Positions 33,378-42,274 of a stretch of 64,000 nt of DNA are shown piece by piece. The notes under the pieces were generated by a model. That model saw only the letters and a program-made list of their open reading frames with translations. It was not told the origin of the DNA and searched no databases. Position 1 is the first letter of the stretch; each line of letters opens with the position of its first letter. The position numbers and the translations under genes were made by a program. The DNA lies in NCBI RefSeq assembly GCF_010548305.1, contig NZ_JAAGLV010000007.1, forward strand, positions 124,001-188,000, read 5' to 3'. The DNA comes from Streptomyces sp. SID13031. GTDB taxonomy: Bacteria > Actinomycetota > Actinomycetes > Propionibacteriales > Kribbellaceae.

Positions 33378-34277
33378 TCACCGCGAGCGATGGATCACGA
33401 GTAGGTCGGCGTACGGGCCGGGTGGTTCGATGGCGAGACGTTCGGCGCCGTCGAGGGAGTTGCCGGCGGCCTTGACGAGGTGTGCGCGTGGTGGGAGGGC
33501 CGCCTGCAGCAGTCCGGTGAGTTGCTCGCCTGCCCCCGCGAACAGGCCGCCGACGCAGGCGACTGGTACTGGCTCATCGCCGGCCAGTTGACCTACCGCA
33601 GCGCCGATCGTCTCGGCGATGTCGGCGGCAGCTTTGAGAACGATGCCCTGGGCAACGAGATCACCCTCGGCCGCACGGCGCAGTACTGCGGGCGCGAAGC
33701 GGGCGACGTCATCCACGATGGTCGGGGATGAGTACAACGTGACCGGGTCGAGCTCGGTCTCGGTCAGCGTGGTTGCCGGACCACGACCATCTCTGGCCCG
33801 CTGTACTGCGACGAGCCCCGCGCGCCCGATCGCGAAGGCGCTCCCCGCGTCGCCGAACAGATACCCGTGCCCGTCGACCTTGTGCCACGAGCCATCCCGA
33901 TCGACCCCCAGGCAGACCAATCCGGTGCCTGCGGCAACTACTACGCCGTACCCATCGGGCAGCGCACCGGCATGCGCCGTCACCATGTCCTGCGTCAGGC
34001 GAACCTCGCCCGCCTGCAAAAGCCCAGCGATGCCCCCTGCAAGCTTCCGCGCCATCCCCGGGTCTTGGGGAAACCCGGTCAAACCGAGCGCGACGATCTC
34101 GATGGAGCTAGGCCGCTCACCCAGCCCTGCCTTGTCCGCCGCGAACCGGATGGCGTCCAGCGTCGCCTGCAAGCTGTTGGCGCCATGGGTGTGGCCCGGG
34201 CCTTCCGCAGTCACTCGGGTGGGGAGTACGCGGAGGCGGATGGCTGATTGGCCGCCATCGAAGGCTAGGTGAGTCAT
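33378..34277 (-). CDS. BadF/BadG-type ATPase, N-acetylglucosamine kinase-like
   Basis: 299 residues of the actin-like ATPase superfamily. The phosphate-1 loop is LAFDGGQSAIRLRV at the start. The central VVVAAGTGLVCLGVDRDGSW is the phosphate-2 region, followed by GHGYLFGDAGSAFAIGRAGL, the adenosine-side GDAGS pattern typical of N-acetylglucosamine kinases. A C-terminal VACVGGLFAGAGEQL closes the adenosine motif. It likely phosphorylates an amino sugar released inside the cell. It is divergent from the F420 oxidoreductase at 34434 and upstream of the ceramidase-like gene. Sugar specificity is inferred only. Confidence 0.82.
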   Translation of the reverse strand: MTHLAFDGGQSAIRLRVLPTRVTAEGPGHTHGANSLQATLDAIRFAADKAGLGERPSSIEIVALGLTGFPQDPGMARKLAGGIAGLLQAGEVRLTQDMVTAHAGALPDGYGVVVAAGTGLVCLGVDRDGSWHKVDGHGYLFGDAGSAFAIGRAGLVAVQRARDGRGPATTLTETELDPVTLYSSPTIVDDVARFAPAVLRRAAEGDLVAQGIVLKAAADIAETIGAAVGQLAGDEPVPVACVGGLFAGAGEQLTGLLQAALPPRAHLVKAAGNSLDGAERLAIEPPGPYADLLVIHRSR

Positions 34278-34433
34278 GCGGCGATCCAGTGGGAGTAGAA
34301 GGGTGGGCGAAGCAAACCGAGTAGACCACTGAGGCGCTTTCGGCGGTCTTCCGGGCAGCGTTGGCAGGGTTCGGGACTCGGGGGGCCGATGCCGTGCGAG
34401 GCTGGACGGACCAGGACCTCAGGAGGGAAACAC

Positions 34434-35264
34434 ATGCGATTCGGGCTCAAGGTGAATCCGGCGGGCTGGGACGACGCGTCGCGGTGGGCGGGGATCGCCG
34501 AGTCGCTCGGGTTCGACGGTCTGTGGACCGGCGACAACCTGCGCAACCCGCGTGACGCCGCGATCCCGGTGCACGACGGGCCGACCGTGATCGCCGGCTG
34601 GGCCGCGACGACGAGCCGGATCCGGGTCGGGTTGCTGATCGCGAACATGGTGTTCCGGCACCCGACCGTGCTCGCCAAGGCCGCGACGACACTCGACCAC
34701 GTATCGGGCGGCCGGTTCGACCTGGGCATCGGCTCCGGCGTCTGGCCGACCGACCACGGCATGGCCGGTACGCCGGCCTGGACCGCGCGCGAGCGGACCG
34801 ACCGGCTGGCCGAGTTCGTGGCGGTGGTGGACCGGCTCCTGTCAGGCGATGTGACCGACCACGAGGGCCCGTACTACCCGTACACGCTGGCCGCGATGAC
34901 GCCCGGGACCGTACAGGAGCGCTTGCCCTTGATCGTGGCGGCGAATGCTCCGCGGGCGCTCGCGGTGGTCGCCGCTCATGCGGACGGCTGGGTGACGTTC
35001 CCTGGCGCTGCGACCGAAGAGGAGTTCTACGCGAAGTCGATCGAGCGCGCGAAGACGCTGGACGAGGGACTCGGCGGGCGGGAAATCCGGCGGATTCTCC
35101 TGGCCTACGGGCAGATCGACCCATGGGCGTCAGAGGACGGATTCGCACGCCTGGTCGAGCGCTACCAAGGAATCGGCTTCAACGAAATCGTGGTCTACGC
35201 ACCGAAGGAGCACGAGCTGGCCGTCTTCGAAAAGGTGACGGCCAAGCTCGACTCCTACCGCTGA
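34434..35264 (+). CDS. LLM-class F420-dependent oxidoreductase
   Basis: 276 residues from ATG 34434, fixed by an AGGAGG ribosome site; the frame is open 45 bases earlier without one. It has the bacterial luciferase-like (LLM) TIM barrel: MRFGLKVNPAG, WTGDNLRNPRDAA, VGLLIANMVFRHPTVLAKAATTLDHVSGGRFDLGIGSG (the family core), then RLPLIVAANAPRALAVVAAHADGW. Such enzymes use F420 or FMN to oxidise or reduce small molecules; the substrate is unknown. It is convergent with the aldehyde dehydrogenase gene; their stop codons are two bases apart. Confidence 0.9.
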   Translation: MRFGLKVNPAGWDDASRWAGIAESLGFDGLWTGDNLRNPRDAAIPVHDGPTVIAGWAATTSRIRVGLLIANMVFRHPTVLAKAATTLDHVSGGRFDLGIGSGVWPTDHGMAGTPAWTARERTDRLAEFVAVVDRLLSGDVTDHEGPYYPYTLAAMTPGTVQERLPLIVAANAPRALAVVAAHADGWVTFPGAATEEEFYAKSIERAKTLDEGLGGREIRRILLAYGQIDPWASEDGFARLVERYQGIGFNEIVVYAPKEHELAVFEKVTAKLDSYR

Positions 35265-35266
35265 GG

Positions 35267-36691
35267 TCAGATCTCGATGTTCGACATCACGTGCTTGATG
35301 CGGGTGTAGTCCTCCAGGCCGTACATGGACAGGTCCTTGCCGTGGCCGGAGTTCTTGAAGCCGCCGTGGGGCATTTCGGCGACGATCGGGATGTGGGTGT
35401 TGATCCAGACGCAGCCGAAGTCGAGGCGGCGGGCCATCCGCATCGCGCGGCCGTGGTCGCGGGTGAAGACCGAGGAGGCCAGGCCGTAGTCGACACCGTT
35501 GGCCCAGCGCAGCGCCTCGTCCTCGTCGGTGAAGCGCTGGACGGTGATGACCGGGCCGAAGATCTCCTGCTGGATGGCGTCGTCGTCCTGGTTCAGACCT
35601 GAGACCACCGTGGGGGCGTAGAAGTAGCCGCGGTCGCCTACCGCGGTGCCGCCGGTCTGCAGCTGAGCGTGGTCGGGGAGGCCGTCGACGAAAGCGCTGA
35701 CGCGGCTGAGCTGGTCGGCGTTGTTCAGCGCGCCGTACGCGACATCGTCCTCGGGTCGCCCGGTCTTGGTCGCCCGGGCCTGTTCGGTGAGCGCCGCGAC
35801 GAAGTCGTCGTGGATGCGCGGTCCGGCGAGCACCCGGGTCGCGGCGGTGCAGTCCTGGCCGGCGTTGAAGTAGCCGGCTACCGCGATCGCTTCGGCGGCT
35901 GCCTCCAGGTCGGCGTCATCGAAGACGACCACCGGCGCCTTGCCACCGAGCTCCAGGTGCGTTCGCTTGAGCTGCCGAGCCGCAGCCGACGCCACCTCCA
36001 TGCCTGCCCGCACCGAGCCGGTGATCGCGACCAGCTGCGGGATCTCGTGGTCCACCAACGCACGGCCCGTATCGCGATCGCCGCAGACGACGTTGAACAC
36101 GCCCGGCGGCAGGAACTCGTTGCACAGCTCGGCCAGCAAGGCGGTCGACGCAGGCGTCGTGTCGCTCGGCTTCAGCACGATCGTGTTGCCGGCCGCCAAC
36201 GCCGGCGCGATCTTCCAGATCGCCATCATCAACGGGTAGTTCCACGGCGTCACCTGTCCGACGACACCGATCGGCTCGCGCCGGATCCACGACGTATGAC
36301 CCGCCAGGTACTCCCCGGCGGACCGCCCCTCCAGCACCCGGGCCGCCCCGGCGAAGAATCGCAGCTGATCCACGCAGGGCGGCAACTCCTCCGAGGCCGT
36401 CAACGCCAGCGGCTTGCCCGTGTTCTCGCTCTCCACCCGGGTGAATTCGTCCGACCGCTGCTCCAGCGCATCCGCGATCTTCAGCAGCATCCGCTGCCGC
36501 TCCGCCGGCGTCGTGTCCCGCCACGTCTCGAAGGCCCGGTCCGCCGCCTTCATCGCCTGGTCGACGTCCTCCGCGCCAGACTTCGGCGCCTGCGCATAGA
36601 CCTCACCCGTCGTCGGGTCGATCACGTCGTACGTCGCACCGCCGAGCGCGCCGGCCGGCTTGCCATCCACAAGGTTCGAGAGCGTCTGCAT
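35267..36691 (-). CDS. Gamma-aminobutyraldehyde-type aldehyde dehydrogenase
   Basis: 474 residues from ATG 36691 (MQTLSNLVDGKPAGALGG); the open frame extends 492 bases further, antisense to the next gene. NAD-dependent ALDH superfamily: TPWNYPLMMAIWKIAPALAAGNT (cofactor region), LELGGKAPVVVF (catalytic Glu) and FNAGQDCTAATRV (nucleophile Cys). It is closest in style to 4-aminobutanal dehydrogenase (PatD/YdcW), which oxidises the aldehyde formed from putrescine to GABA. The neighbouring aminotransferase, PotABCD-like importer and FAD oxidoreductases support this. A palindromic motif shared with other promoters of the cluster lies 46 bases upstream. Confidence 0.88.
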   Translation of the reverse strand: MQTLSNLVDGKPAGALGGATYDVIDPTTGEVYAQAPKSGAEDVDQAMKAADRAFETWRDTTPAERQRMLLKIADALEQRSDEFTRVESENTGKPLALTASEELPPCVDQLRFFAGAARVLEGRSAGEYLAGHTSWIRREPIGVVGQVTPWNYPLMMAIWKIAPALAAGNTIVLKPSDTTPASTALLAELCNEFLPPGVFNVVCGDRDTGRALVDHEIPQLVAITGSVRAGMEVASAAARQLKRTHLELGGKAPVVVFDDADLEAAAEAIAVAGYFNAGQDCTAATRVLAGPRIHDDFVAALTEQARATKTGRPEDDVAYGALNNADQLSRVSAFVDGLPDHAQLQTGGTAVGDRGYFYAPTVVSGLNQDDDAIQQEIFGPVITVQRFTDEDEALRWANGVDYGLASSVFTRDHGRAMRMARRLDFGCVWINTHIPIVAEMPHGGFKNSGHGKDLSMYGLEDYTRIKHVMSNIEI

Positions 36692-36736
36692 GCCCGGGAG
36701 CCTAGCTGGATCGACAACGAATTCGGTAGGCCTCTC

Positions 36737-36756
36737 TGAATCTCGCAACGGATTCA
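36737..36756. promoter_or_regulatory. Candidate cluster-specific operator upstream of the aldehyde dehydrogenase
   Basis: TGAATC and GATTCA (6-base arms) flank TCGCAACG. The stretch TCGCAACGGATTC recurs at 45595-45607 upstream of the Lrp/AsnC and potD-like genes. The site overlaps the stop codon of the amidohydrolase gene. Confidence 0.6.
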
Positions 36757-38370
36757 GTGGCCGAAGACACGCACTCCTTCGACATAGGTCGCCACAACGC
36801 GCGCCGCACCGATCTCGCCCACCGGCTCCACGAACGGGTCGCGATCGAGCACCGCCAGATCGGCGAGCATTCCCGCAGCGATCCGCCCGGTCTCGTCGGC
36901 ATGGTTCACCCACGCACTCCCCGACGTGTACGCCGCGAGCGCCGTCGCCAGGTCGAGCGCCTGCTCCGGCAAAAAGGCCTCGTACTCCCCGTCGCCGGTC
37001 CGCCGATTCACAGCCACCTGTACTGCGGCCAGCGGGTCCGGGCTCGACACGGGCCAATCGGAGCCGGCCGCGAGCCGTGCGCCCGAGCGCGCCAGATCGC
37101 CGAAGGGGTATTGCCACCGCGTCCGCTCCGGGCCGAGGAACGGGATCGTCAACTCGTTCATCTGTGGCTCGTAGACCGCCCACAACGCCTGCATGTTCGC
37201 GGCCACTCCCAACTCGGCGAACCGACCGATGTCGTCTGGGTGGATGACCTGCAGGTGGGCAATGTGGTGCCGCAAGTCGCCGCCACCACCGTTCGCAGCC
37301 CGCGCGGTCTCGAAGGCATCGAGTGCTTCACGAACAGCGCGGTCCCCGATCGCGTGGACGTGGACCTGGAAGCCGGCGGCATCCAGGGCAGTCACATGCT
37401 CACGAAGGGCAAGAGGGTCGACGAAGGAAAGGCCCGCGTTCGCAGTGCGGCAGCCGCAGCCGTCGTAGTACGGGTCGAGGAGGCTCGCGGTGAAGTTCTC
37501 GGCGACGCCGTCCTGCATGATCTTGACGCTGCCTGCCCGGAGTCGCGGGAACTGCAGGGCTTCGCGGCGTTCGATCAGCCACGGGAGCTGCTCGGCGCCG
37601 AGGTCGCGTCGCCACCAGAGGGCGCCGTTCACCCGGGCGGTCAGGCGCCCGTCGCGCGCCAGTTCGACGTACGCCGGAGTCGAGTCGTCGAGGTTCGCGT
37701 AGTCGCCGAAGATCGCGTCCTGCCAGCCGGTGATGCCGAAGGAGTGGAGATACTCCTGTGCGCCCAGGAGGGCGGCCACCTGTTCTTCGTGGGTGGTCGG
37801 CGGGACCAGACGGCCGACGAGATCCATCGCTCCCTCGTGCAACGTGCCGGTAGGGGAGCCGTCGGGGCCACGCTCGATCCGGCCGTCGGCGGGATCCGGC
37901 GTACGGGCGTCGATGCCGGCCAGGGCGAGTGCGCGCGAGTTGACCCAGGCGCCGTGGTGATCGGCGTTGGCGAGGAAGACCGGGCGGTCGCTGACGGCGC
38001 GGTCGAGGTCGGCCGCGAGCGGGGAGCCGCCGGGATAGTCGGGTTGGTGCCAGCCGCCGCCGAGGATCCACTCGGCCTCGGGGTGCGCGATGGCATATGC
38101 GGCGATCGCTGCCAGGGTGGCCACCCGGCCGGACAGTGGTGAGAGGTCGCAGCGGGCCCGTTCCAAGCCGCCTTGCACCGGGTGGATGTGAGCGTCGACG
38201 AAGCCGGGTAACAGCAACCCGCCTTTCAGGTCGACCACCTCGGTGTCCGGGCCGACTGCGGCGAGTTGCGGGCCGGCCCAGGTGATTCGGCCGGAGCTGA
38301 CCGCGACCGACCAGCCGGGGCGGTGGGCGTGGCCGTCGAAGACTGCGCCGTTGACGAAGAGGGTGTCCAC
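36754..38370 (-). CDS. YtcJ-like metal-dependent amidohydrolase
   Basis: 538 residues from GTG 38370, preceded by GAGAGG; the frame stays open to 38607. Amidohydrolase_3 family: a start DTLFVNGAVFDGHAH, metal motif DAHIHPVQGG, HVHAIGDRAVREALDAF, HIAHLQVIHPDDI and GSDWPVSSPDPLAAVQVAVNRR near the end. Relatives hydrolyse formamides or N-acyl compounds; the substrate here is unknown. It sits between the aldehyde dehydrogenase gene (same strand, 62 bases downstream) and the divergent aminotransferase, with related motifs at both promoters, so a role in processing an amide of a polyamine is a reasonable guess but unproven. Confidence 0.82.
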   Translation of the reverse strand: MDTLFVNGAVFDGHAHRPGWSVAVSSGRITWAGPQLAAVGPDTEVVDLKGGLLLPGFVDAHIHPVQGGLERARCDLSPLSGRVATLAAIAAYAIAHPEAEWILGGGWHQPDYPGGSPLAADLDRAVSDRPVFLANADHHGAWVNSRALALAGIDARTPDPADGRIERGPDGSPTGTLHEGAMDLVGRLVPPTTHEEQVAALLGAQEYLHSFGITGWQDAIFGDYANLDDSTPAYVELARDGRLTARVNGALWWRRDLGAEQLPWLIERREALQFPRLRAGSVKIMQDGVAENFTASLLDPYYDGCGCRTANAGLSFVDPLALREHVTALDAAGFQVHVHAIGDRAVREALDAFETARAANGGGGDLRHHIAHLQVIHPDDIGRFAELGVAANMQALWAVYEPQMNELTIPFLGPERTRWQYPFGDLARSGARLAAGSDWPVSSPDPLAAVQVAVNRRTGDGEYEAFLPEQALDLATALAAYTSGSAWVNHADETGRIAAGMLADLAVLDRDPFVEPVGEIGAARVVATYVEGVRVFGH

Positions 38371-38380
38371 CCGAGCATCC

Positions 38381-38398
38381 TCTCGCAGTACGGATTCC
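38381..38398. promoter_or_regulatory. Variant copy of the cluster operator motif
   Basis: TCTCGCAGTACGGATTCC matches the 36737 site at TCTCGCA and CGGATTC, with two bases more between them. It lies just upstream of the amidohydrolase start (38370) and about 125 bases before the aminotransferase start. Confidence 0.4.
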
Positions 38399-38524
38399 GA
38401 ACCAGATCCCGGCTTCCACTGCTGACATCGACAGGATATTGGCCACATCGGAACGAAATCACTTGCCACTCGCGAGGCTGGCAGGCAGGATGGCGGGAAC
38501 GGCCAGCCCGAGATGAGGAACCCG

Positions 38525-39916
38525 ATGATGCCGTCCGACGCCCTTGACGACGCCGACTTCGACCGTCTGCAGCAGTCCGCGCGCGACCACCTCTGGATGC
38601 ATTTCACCAGGATGGGGAGTTACCAGACGTCCGAGGTTCCCGTCATCGTGCGCGGCGACGGCGCCTATATCTACGACGCCCGCGGCAAGCGCTACCTGGA
38701 CGGCCTGGCCGGACTCTTCGTCAGCCAACTCGGCCACGGCCGCACCGAGCTCGCCGAGGCAGCGGCCAAGCAGGCCTCCGAGCTGGCGTTCTTCCCGCTC
38801 TGGTCCTACGCGCACCCGAAGTCGATCGAGCTCGCCGAGCGAATGGCCGGCTACGCACCGGGCGATCTGAACCGCGTCTTCTTCACCGGCGGCGGCAGCG
38901 AGGCCGTCGAGACCGCCTGGAAGCTGGCGAAGAACTACTTCAAGCTGACCGGCAAGCCGATGAAGCACAAGGTGATCAGCCGCGCCATCGCGTACCACGG
39001 CACCACTCACGGCGCGCTCTCCATCACCGGCCTGCCGGAACTCAAGCAGCAGTTCGAGCCGCTGGTGCCGAGCACCTTCCGGGTGCCGAACACGAATATC
39101 TACCGCGCCCCGATCCACGGCGACGACCCGGTCGCCTTCGGCCGCTGGGCCGCCGACCAGATCGCCGTCGCGATCGAGAACGAAGGCCCCGACAGCGTCG
39201 CCGCCGTGTTCCTGGAGCCGGTCCAGAACGCGGGCGGCTGTTTCCCACCACCGCCCGGGTACTTCGAGCGGGTCCGCGAGATCTGCGACCAGTACGACGT
39301 ACTGCTGGTCAGCGACGAGGTGATCTGCGCCTTCGGGCGGCTCGGCCACATGTTCGGCGCCGAGCGGTACGGCTACCAGCCGGACATGATCACCTGCGCG
39401 AAGGGTCTCACCTCCGGCTACTCCCCGTTGGGCGCGATGATCGCCTCGGACCGGCTGATGGAGCCGTTCCTGCAGCAGAACGCGTCGTTCGCCCACGGCT
39501 ACACCTTCGGGGGCCATCCAGTCTCCGCGGCCGTCGCACTCACGAATCTCGATATCTTCGAGCGTGAGGGCATCAACGAGCACGTCCGGGACACCGAGGG
39601 GGAGTTCCGTGCGACGCTCGAAAAGCTGCTCGACCTGCCTTTGGTCGGCGACGTCCGCGGTGACGGGTACTTCTACGGGATCGAACTGGTCAAGGACAAG
39701 GCGACCAAGGAGACCTTCAACGACGAGGAGTCGGAGCGCCTGCTCCGCGGCTTCCTCTCGAAAGCCCTCTTCGACGCCGGCCTCTACTGCCGCGCCGACG
39801 ACCGCGGCGACCCGGTCATCCAACTCTCCCCGCCGCTGATCTGCGACCAGACCCACTTCGACGAGATGGAACAAATCCTCCGCACAGTCCTCACCGAAGC
39901 AGAATCCAAGCTCTAA
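38525..39916 (+). CDS. Class III aminotransferase, putrescine/omega-amino acid type
   Basis: 463 residues from ATG 38525, chosen because GAGGAA lies five bases upstream; ATG 38513 would add four. PLP fold type I, class III: YLDGLAGLFVSQLGHGRTEL, FFTGGGSEAVETAWKLAKNY (PLP phosphate loop), YHGTTHGALSITG, LLVSDEVICAFGRLGHMFG (Asp to PLP nitrogen) and ITCAKGLTSGYSPLGAMIAS (Schiff-base Lys). Related enzymes move the amino group of putrescine, beta-alanine or GABA to pyruvate. Next to aminobutyraldehyde dehydrogenase and polyamine import genes it most likely degrades putrescine; the exact donor is inferred. Divergent from the amidohydrolase. Confidence 0.88.
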   Translation: MMPSDALDDADFDRLQQSARDHLWMHFTRMGSYQTSEVPVIVRGDGAYIYDARGKRYLDGLAGLFVSQLGHGRTELAEAAAKQASELAFFPLWSYAHPKSIELAERMAGYAPGDLNRVFFTGGGSEAVETAWKLAKNYFKLTGKPMKHKVISRAIAYHGTTHGALSITGLPELKQQFEPLVPSTFRVPNTNIYRAPIHGDDPVAFGRWAADQIAVAIENEGPDSVAAVFLEPVQNAGGCFPPPPGYFERVREICDQYDVLLVSDEVICAFGRLGHMFGAERYGYQPDMITCAKGLTSGYSPLGAMIASDRLMEPFLQQNASFAHGYTFGGHPVSAAVALTNLDIFEREGINEHVRDTEGEFRATLEKLLDLPLVGDVRGDGYFYGIELVKDKATKETFNDEESERLLRGFLSKALFDAGLYCRADDRGDPVIQLSPPLICDQTHFDEMEQILRTVLTEAESKL

Positions 39917-39923
39917 AACCGTT

Positions 39924-40070
39924 CGTCGGTCCGTTGTACCTCGGCGTGTCGTCGTTCATCGGTCCCTAGCTGCCGTCTCTCGAGAACCCAGCCCGGCGAC
40001 TTGCTTCGCCGACGGCGACTGCAACGACGGACCGATGAACGGCGACACGCCGAGGAACAACGGACCGACG
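39924..40070. repeat. Long inverted repeat, two 42-base arms, between convergent genes
   Basis: Left arm 39924-39965 and right arm 40029-40070 pair over 42 bases with two mismatches. Flanking CTAAAACC and GGTTTAG extend the pairing after a short bulge. The 63-base centre contains a further small hairpin (GGCGA...TCGCC). It occupies nearly the whole 160-base gap between the stops of the aminotransferase and an FAD oxidoreductase. It could be an unusually strong two-way terminator or a miniature mobile element. Confidence 0.85.
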
Positions 40071-40076
40071 ATGGGT

Positions 40077-41468
40077 TTAGAAGTCGAAGCCTAGGCCTAG
40101 GCGGTCTAGGGTTTTTAGCCAGAGGTTGCGGTGGCCGGCGTGGGAGTCTGCGTGGGACATTGACCAGCGGGTCAGGTGGATGGCGGCTGCGCGGAGTGGC
40201 TCTGGTGGGAACGGGAGGGGGCGCTGGCGGACCATGCGGAGTTGCGTGCGCTCCGAGGTTTCGCCGTACAGGAGGTCGAGCATCACGTCGGCGCCGAAGC
40301 GGGTGGCGGCTACACCGAGGCCGGTGTAGCCGAGGGCGTAGGCGATCCTGCCTTCGGAGGCTGTGCCGAAGAAGGCGCAGAAGCGCGTGCTGGTGTCGAT
40401 CACGCCACCCCAGCGGTGGGTGAAGCGCAGGCCTTCCAGTTGTGGGAAGGTCGCGAAGAAGTGCCGGGCGAGCATCTCGTGGATGCTGTCGCGCTGCTCC
40501 AGCGCCGGATCGATGCGGCTGCCGAAGTAGTACAGGGGGGTGTACCCGCCCCAGAGGATCCGGTTGTCGCGGGTCAGGCGGTAATAGTGGAAGAGGTTTG
40601 ACGCATCGCCGATGCCTTGGCGGTCGCGCCAGCCGATCGCGGTCAGCTGCTCGTCCGACAACGGCTCGGTCATCAGCACGAGGTCATAGACGGGCACGGT
40701 GTAGAGACGCAGCCGCCGGAGCAGCGACGGGAACGCATTGGTGGCCAGGGCGATCCGGCCCGCTCTGAGCGAACCAGTTGCTGTCAGCAACAAGTCGCCG
40801 CGCAGGCTGGTCACCGGCGAGTTCTCGTGGATCCGGATGCCGTGGTCGAGGCAGGCTTGTCGCAGTCCCCAGGCGAGCCTGGCCGGCTCGACGAGCGCAG
40901 TACCGGAGTGATCGGCAAGCGCGCCCAGGTACGTCGGAGAGTTCACCTCGGCGCGGGTCTGGTCGGCATCGAGCAGAGTCACCTTGTGGCCGAGTGCCTG
41001 CCGGGCGACGGCTTCCTCGGCCAGCCCTTCCAGGTGATGCGGTGCGGTCGCGACCGTCAGCTCGCCCGTCCGCTGCCAGTCACAGTCGATCCCGTACTTC
41101 GCTATGGTCGCGCCGATCGCGTCCAGGTTCTCCTCGCCGAGTCGCTCGAGGGCCGGCAACTCGTCCGGCCAGCGCGCCTGCCCATTGCCGAACCCGTGCG
41201 TCAGGCTCGCGTCGCAGAACCCACCGTTGCGACCGCTCGCGGCGTTCCCGCAGGTCCCCGACTCCAGTACGACGACGTCCAGCTCGGGGTAGCGCTCCTT
41301 GGCTCGGAGTGCTGTCCACAGGCCGGTATAGCCGCCACCGACGATCGCGAGATCGGCTCGCTGCTCCCCGGCGAGCTGTTCCGCGGCATCGGGTGCAGCA
41401 GGATCGTCCAGCCAGAAGACGTGAGGCTGGGCGTCGCGTAAGGCGCTCTCAGTGCGCACTCCACTCAT
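40077..41468 (-). CDS. FAD-dependent amine oxidoreductase (PuuB/DAO-like), copy 1
   Basis: 463 residues from ATG 41468, overlapping the permease stop by four bases. DAO-fold FAD enzyme: LAIVGGGYTGLWTALRAKE (dinucleotide-binding G-x-G-x-x-G), VVLESGTCGNAASGRNGGFC, GRIALATNAFPSLL, and C-terminal THRWGGVIDTSTRFCAFFG plus YALGYTGLGVAATRFGADV. The SGRNGG and C-terminal motifs are typical of gamma-glutamylputrescine or related amine oxidases. It is the last gene of the pot-like import operon, so the imported polyamine is its probable substrate. A paralogue lies at 46122. Redox partner and exact substrate are not visible. Confidence 0.85.
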   Translation of the reverse strand: MSGVRTESALRDAQPHVFWLDDPAAPDAAEQLAGEQRADLAIVGGGYTGLWTALRAKERYPELDVVVLESGTCGNAASGRNGGFCDASLTHGFGNGQARWPDELPALERLGEENLDAIGATIAKYGIDCDWQRTGELTVATAPHHLEGLAEEAVARQALGHKVTLLDADQTRAEVNSPTYLGALADHSGTALVEPARLAWGLRQACLDHGIRIHENSPVTSLRGDLLLTATGSLRAGRIALATNAFPSLLRRLRLYTVPVYDLVLMTEPLSDEQLTAIGWRDRQGIGDASNLFHYYRLTRDNRILWGGYTPLYYFGSRIDPALEQRDSIHEMLARHFFATFPQLEGLRFTHRWGGVIDTSTRFCAFFGTASEGRIAYALGYTGLGVAATRFGADVMLDLLYGETSERTQLRMVRQRPLPFPPEPLRAAAIHLTRWSMSHADSHAGHRNLWLKTLDRLGLGFDF

Positions 41469-42274
41469 CGAGCACGAGTGCTTCGCCGGCGGCGGGCCAG
41501 CTCTCCGCCGAGTACCAGGACCAACGCGAGCAGGAACATCGCAGTACCGATGACGTTGATCTGGGGTGGGATGTCGCGTTGTGCCGATCCCCAGACGAAC
41601 ATCGGGAACGTCACCGTCGTTCCGGCGTTCAGGTTGGTGATGATGAAGTCGTCGAAGGACAGCGAGAAGCTGAGCAGCGCGGCGGCCATGATGCCGGGGA
41701 AGACCAACGGGAACGTGATCCGCCAGAAGGTCTGCCATTCGTTGGCGTAGAGGTCCATCGCCGCCTGTTCAAGCCGCGAGTCCATCCCTGCCAGTCGCGC
41801 CTTCACCGTGACGACGACGAACGACAGGCAGAACATCACGTGCGCGATCAGGATCGTCCAGAACCCGAGCTGGCCGCCGAAACCGGACGAGACGAACAAC
41901 GCGAGCAGGGACGAACCGAGCACGATCTCCGGCGACGCCATCGGCAGGAAGATGAACAGGTTCATCGCGGCCCGGCCGCGGAACCGTTGCCGCACCATCG
42001 CGAACGCCATCAAGGTGCCGAGCGCGGTCGCCACGATGGTCGAGGCCAGGCCGATCTGCAGGCTGGTGCCCACCGCGTCGCAGAGCCCGAACGGCCGGCA
42101 CGGATGCTGCCAGTTCTCCCAGGTGAAGCCGTCGAAGGTGTAGGACAGCTTGCTCTTGGGTGCATTGAACGACATCAGGATCACGACGAAGATCGGCGCG
42201 AACAGGTATAGCAGGACGAGCAATCCGAGGAAGAGGATCAGGTGCTGGCCGATCCAGCGGCCGACTTTCGTCAT
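41465..42274 (-). CDS. Polyamine ABC importer permease (PotC-like)
   Basis: 269 residues with six predicted membrane helices beginning LILFLGLLVLLYLFAPIFVVIL. The binding-protein-dependent permease signature EAA loop lies near EQAAMDLYANEWQTFWRITFPLVFPGI (about 170-195). SFSLSFDDFIITNLNAG is the PotC-type region. It forms the inner-membrane channel with the permease encoded just upstream, with which it overlaps by four bases. All genes from the binding protein (44308) to the oxidoreductase (40077) share strand and are tightly packed, so one transcript is likely. Confidence 0.9.
   Translation of the reverse strand: MTKVGRWIGQHLILFLGLLVLLYLFAPIFVVILMSFNAPKSKLSYTFDGFTWENWQHPCRPFGLCDAVGTSLQIGLASTIVATALGTLMAFAMVRQRFRGRAAMNLFIFLPMASPEIVLGSSLLALFVSSGFGGQLGFWTILIAHVMFCLSFVVVTVKARLAGMDSRLEQAAMDLYANEWQTFWRITFPLVFPGIMAAALLSFSLSFDDFIITNLNAGTTVTFPMFVWGSAQRDIPPQINVIGTAMFLLALVLVLGGELARRRRSTRAR

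Noticed and set aside
36757..38142. Long plus-strand open frame opposite the amidohydrolase
   Set aside because: It runs in a shadow frame of a well-conserved enzyme and its own product has no recognisable features.
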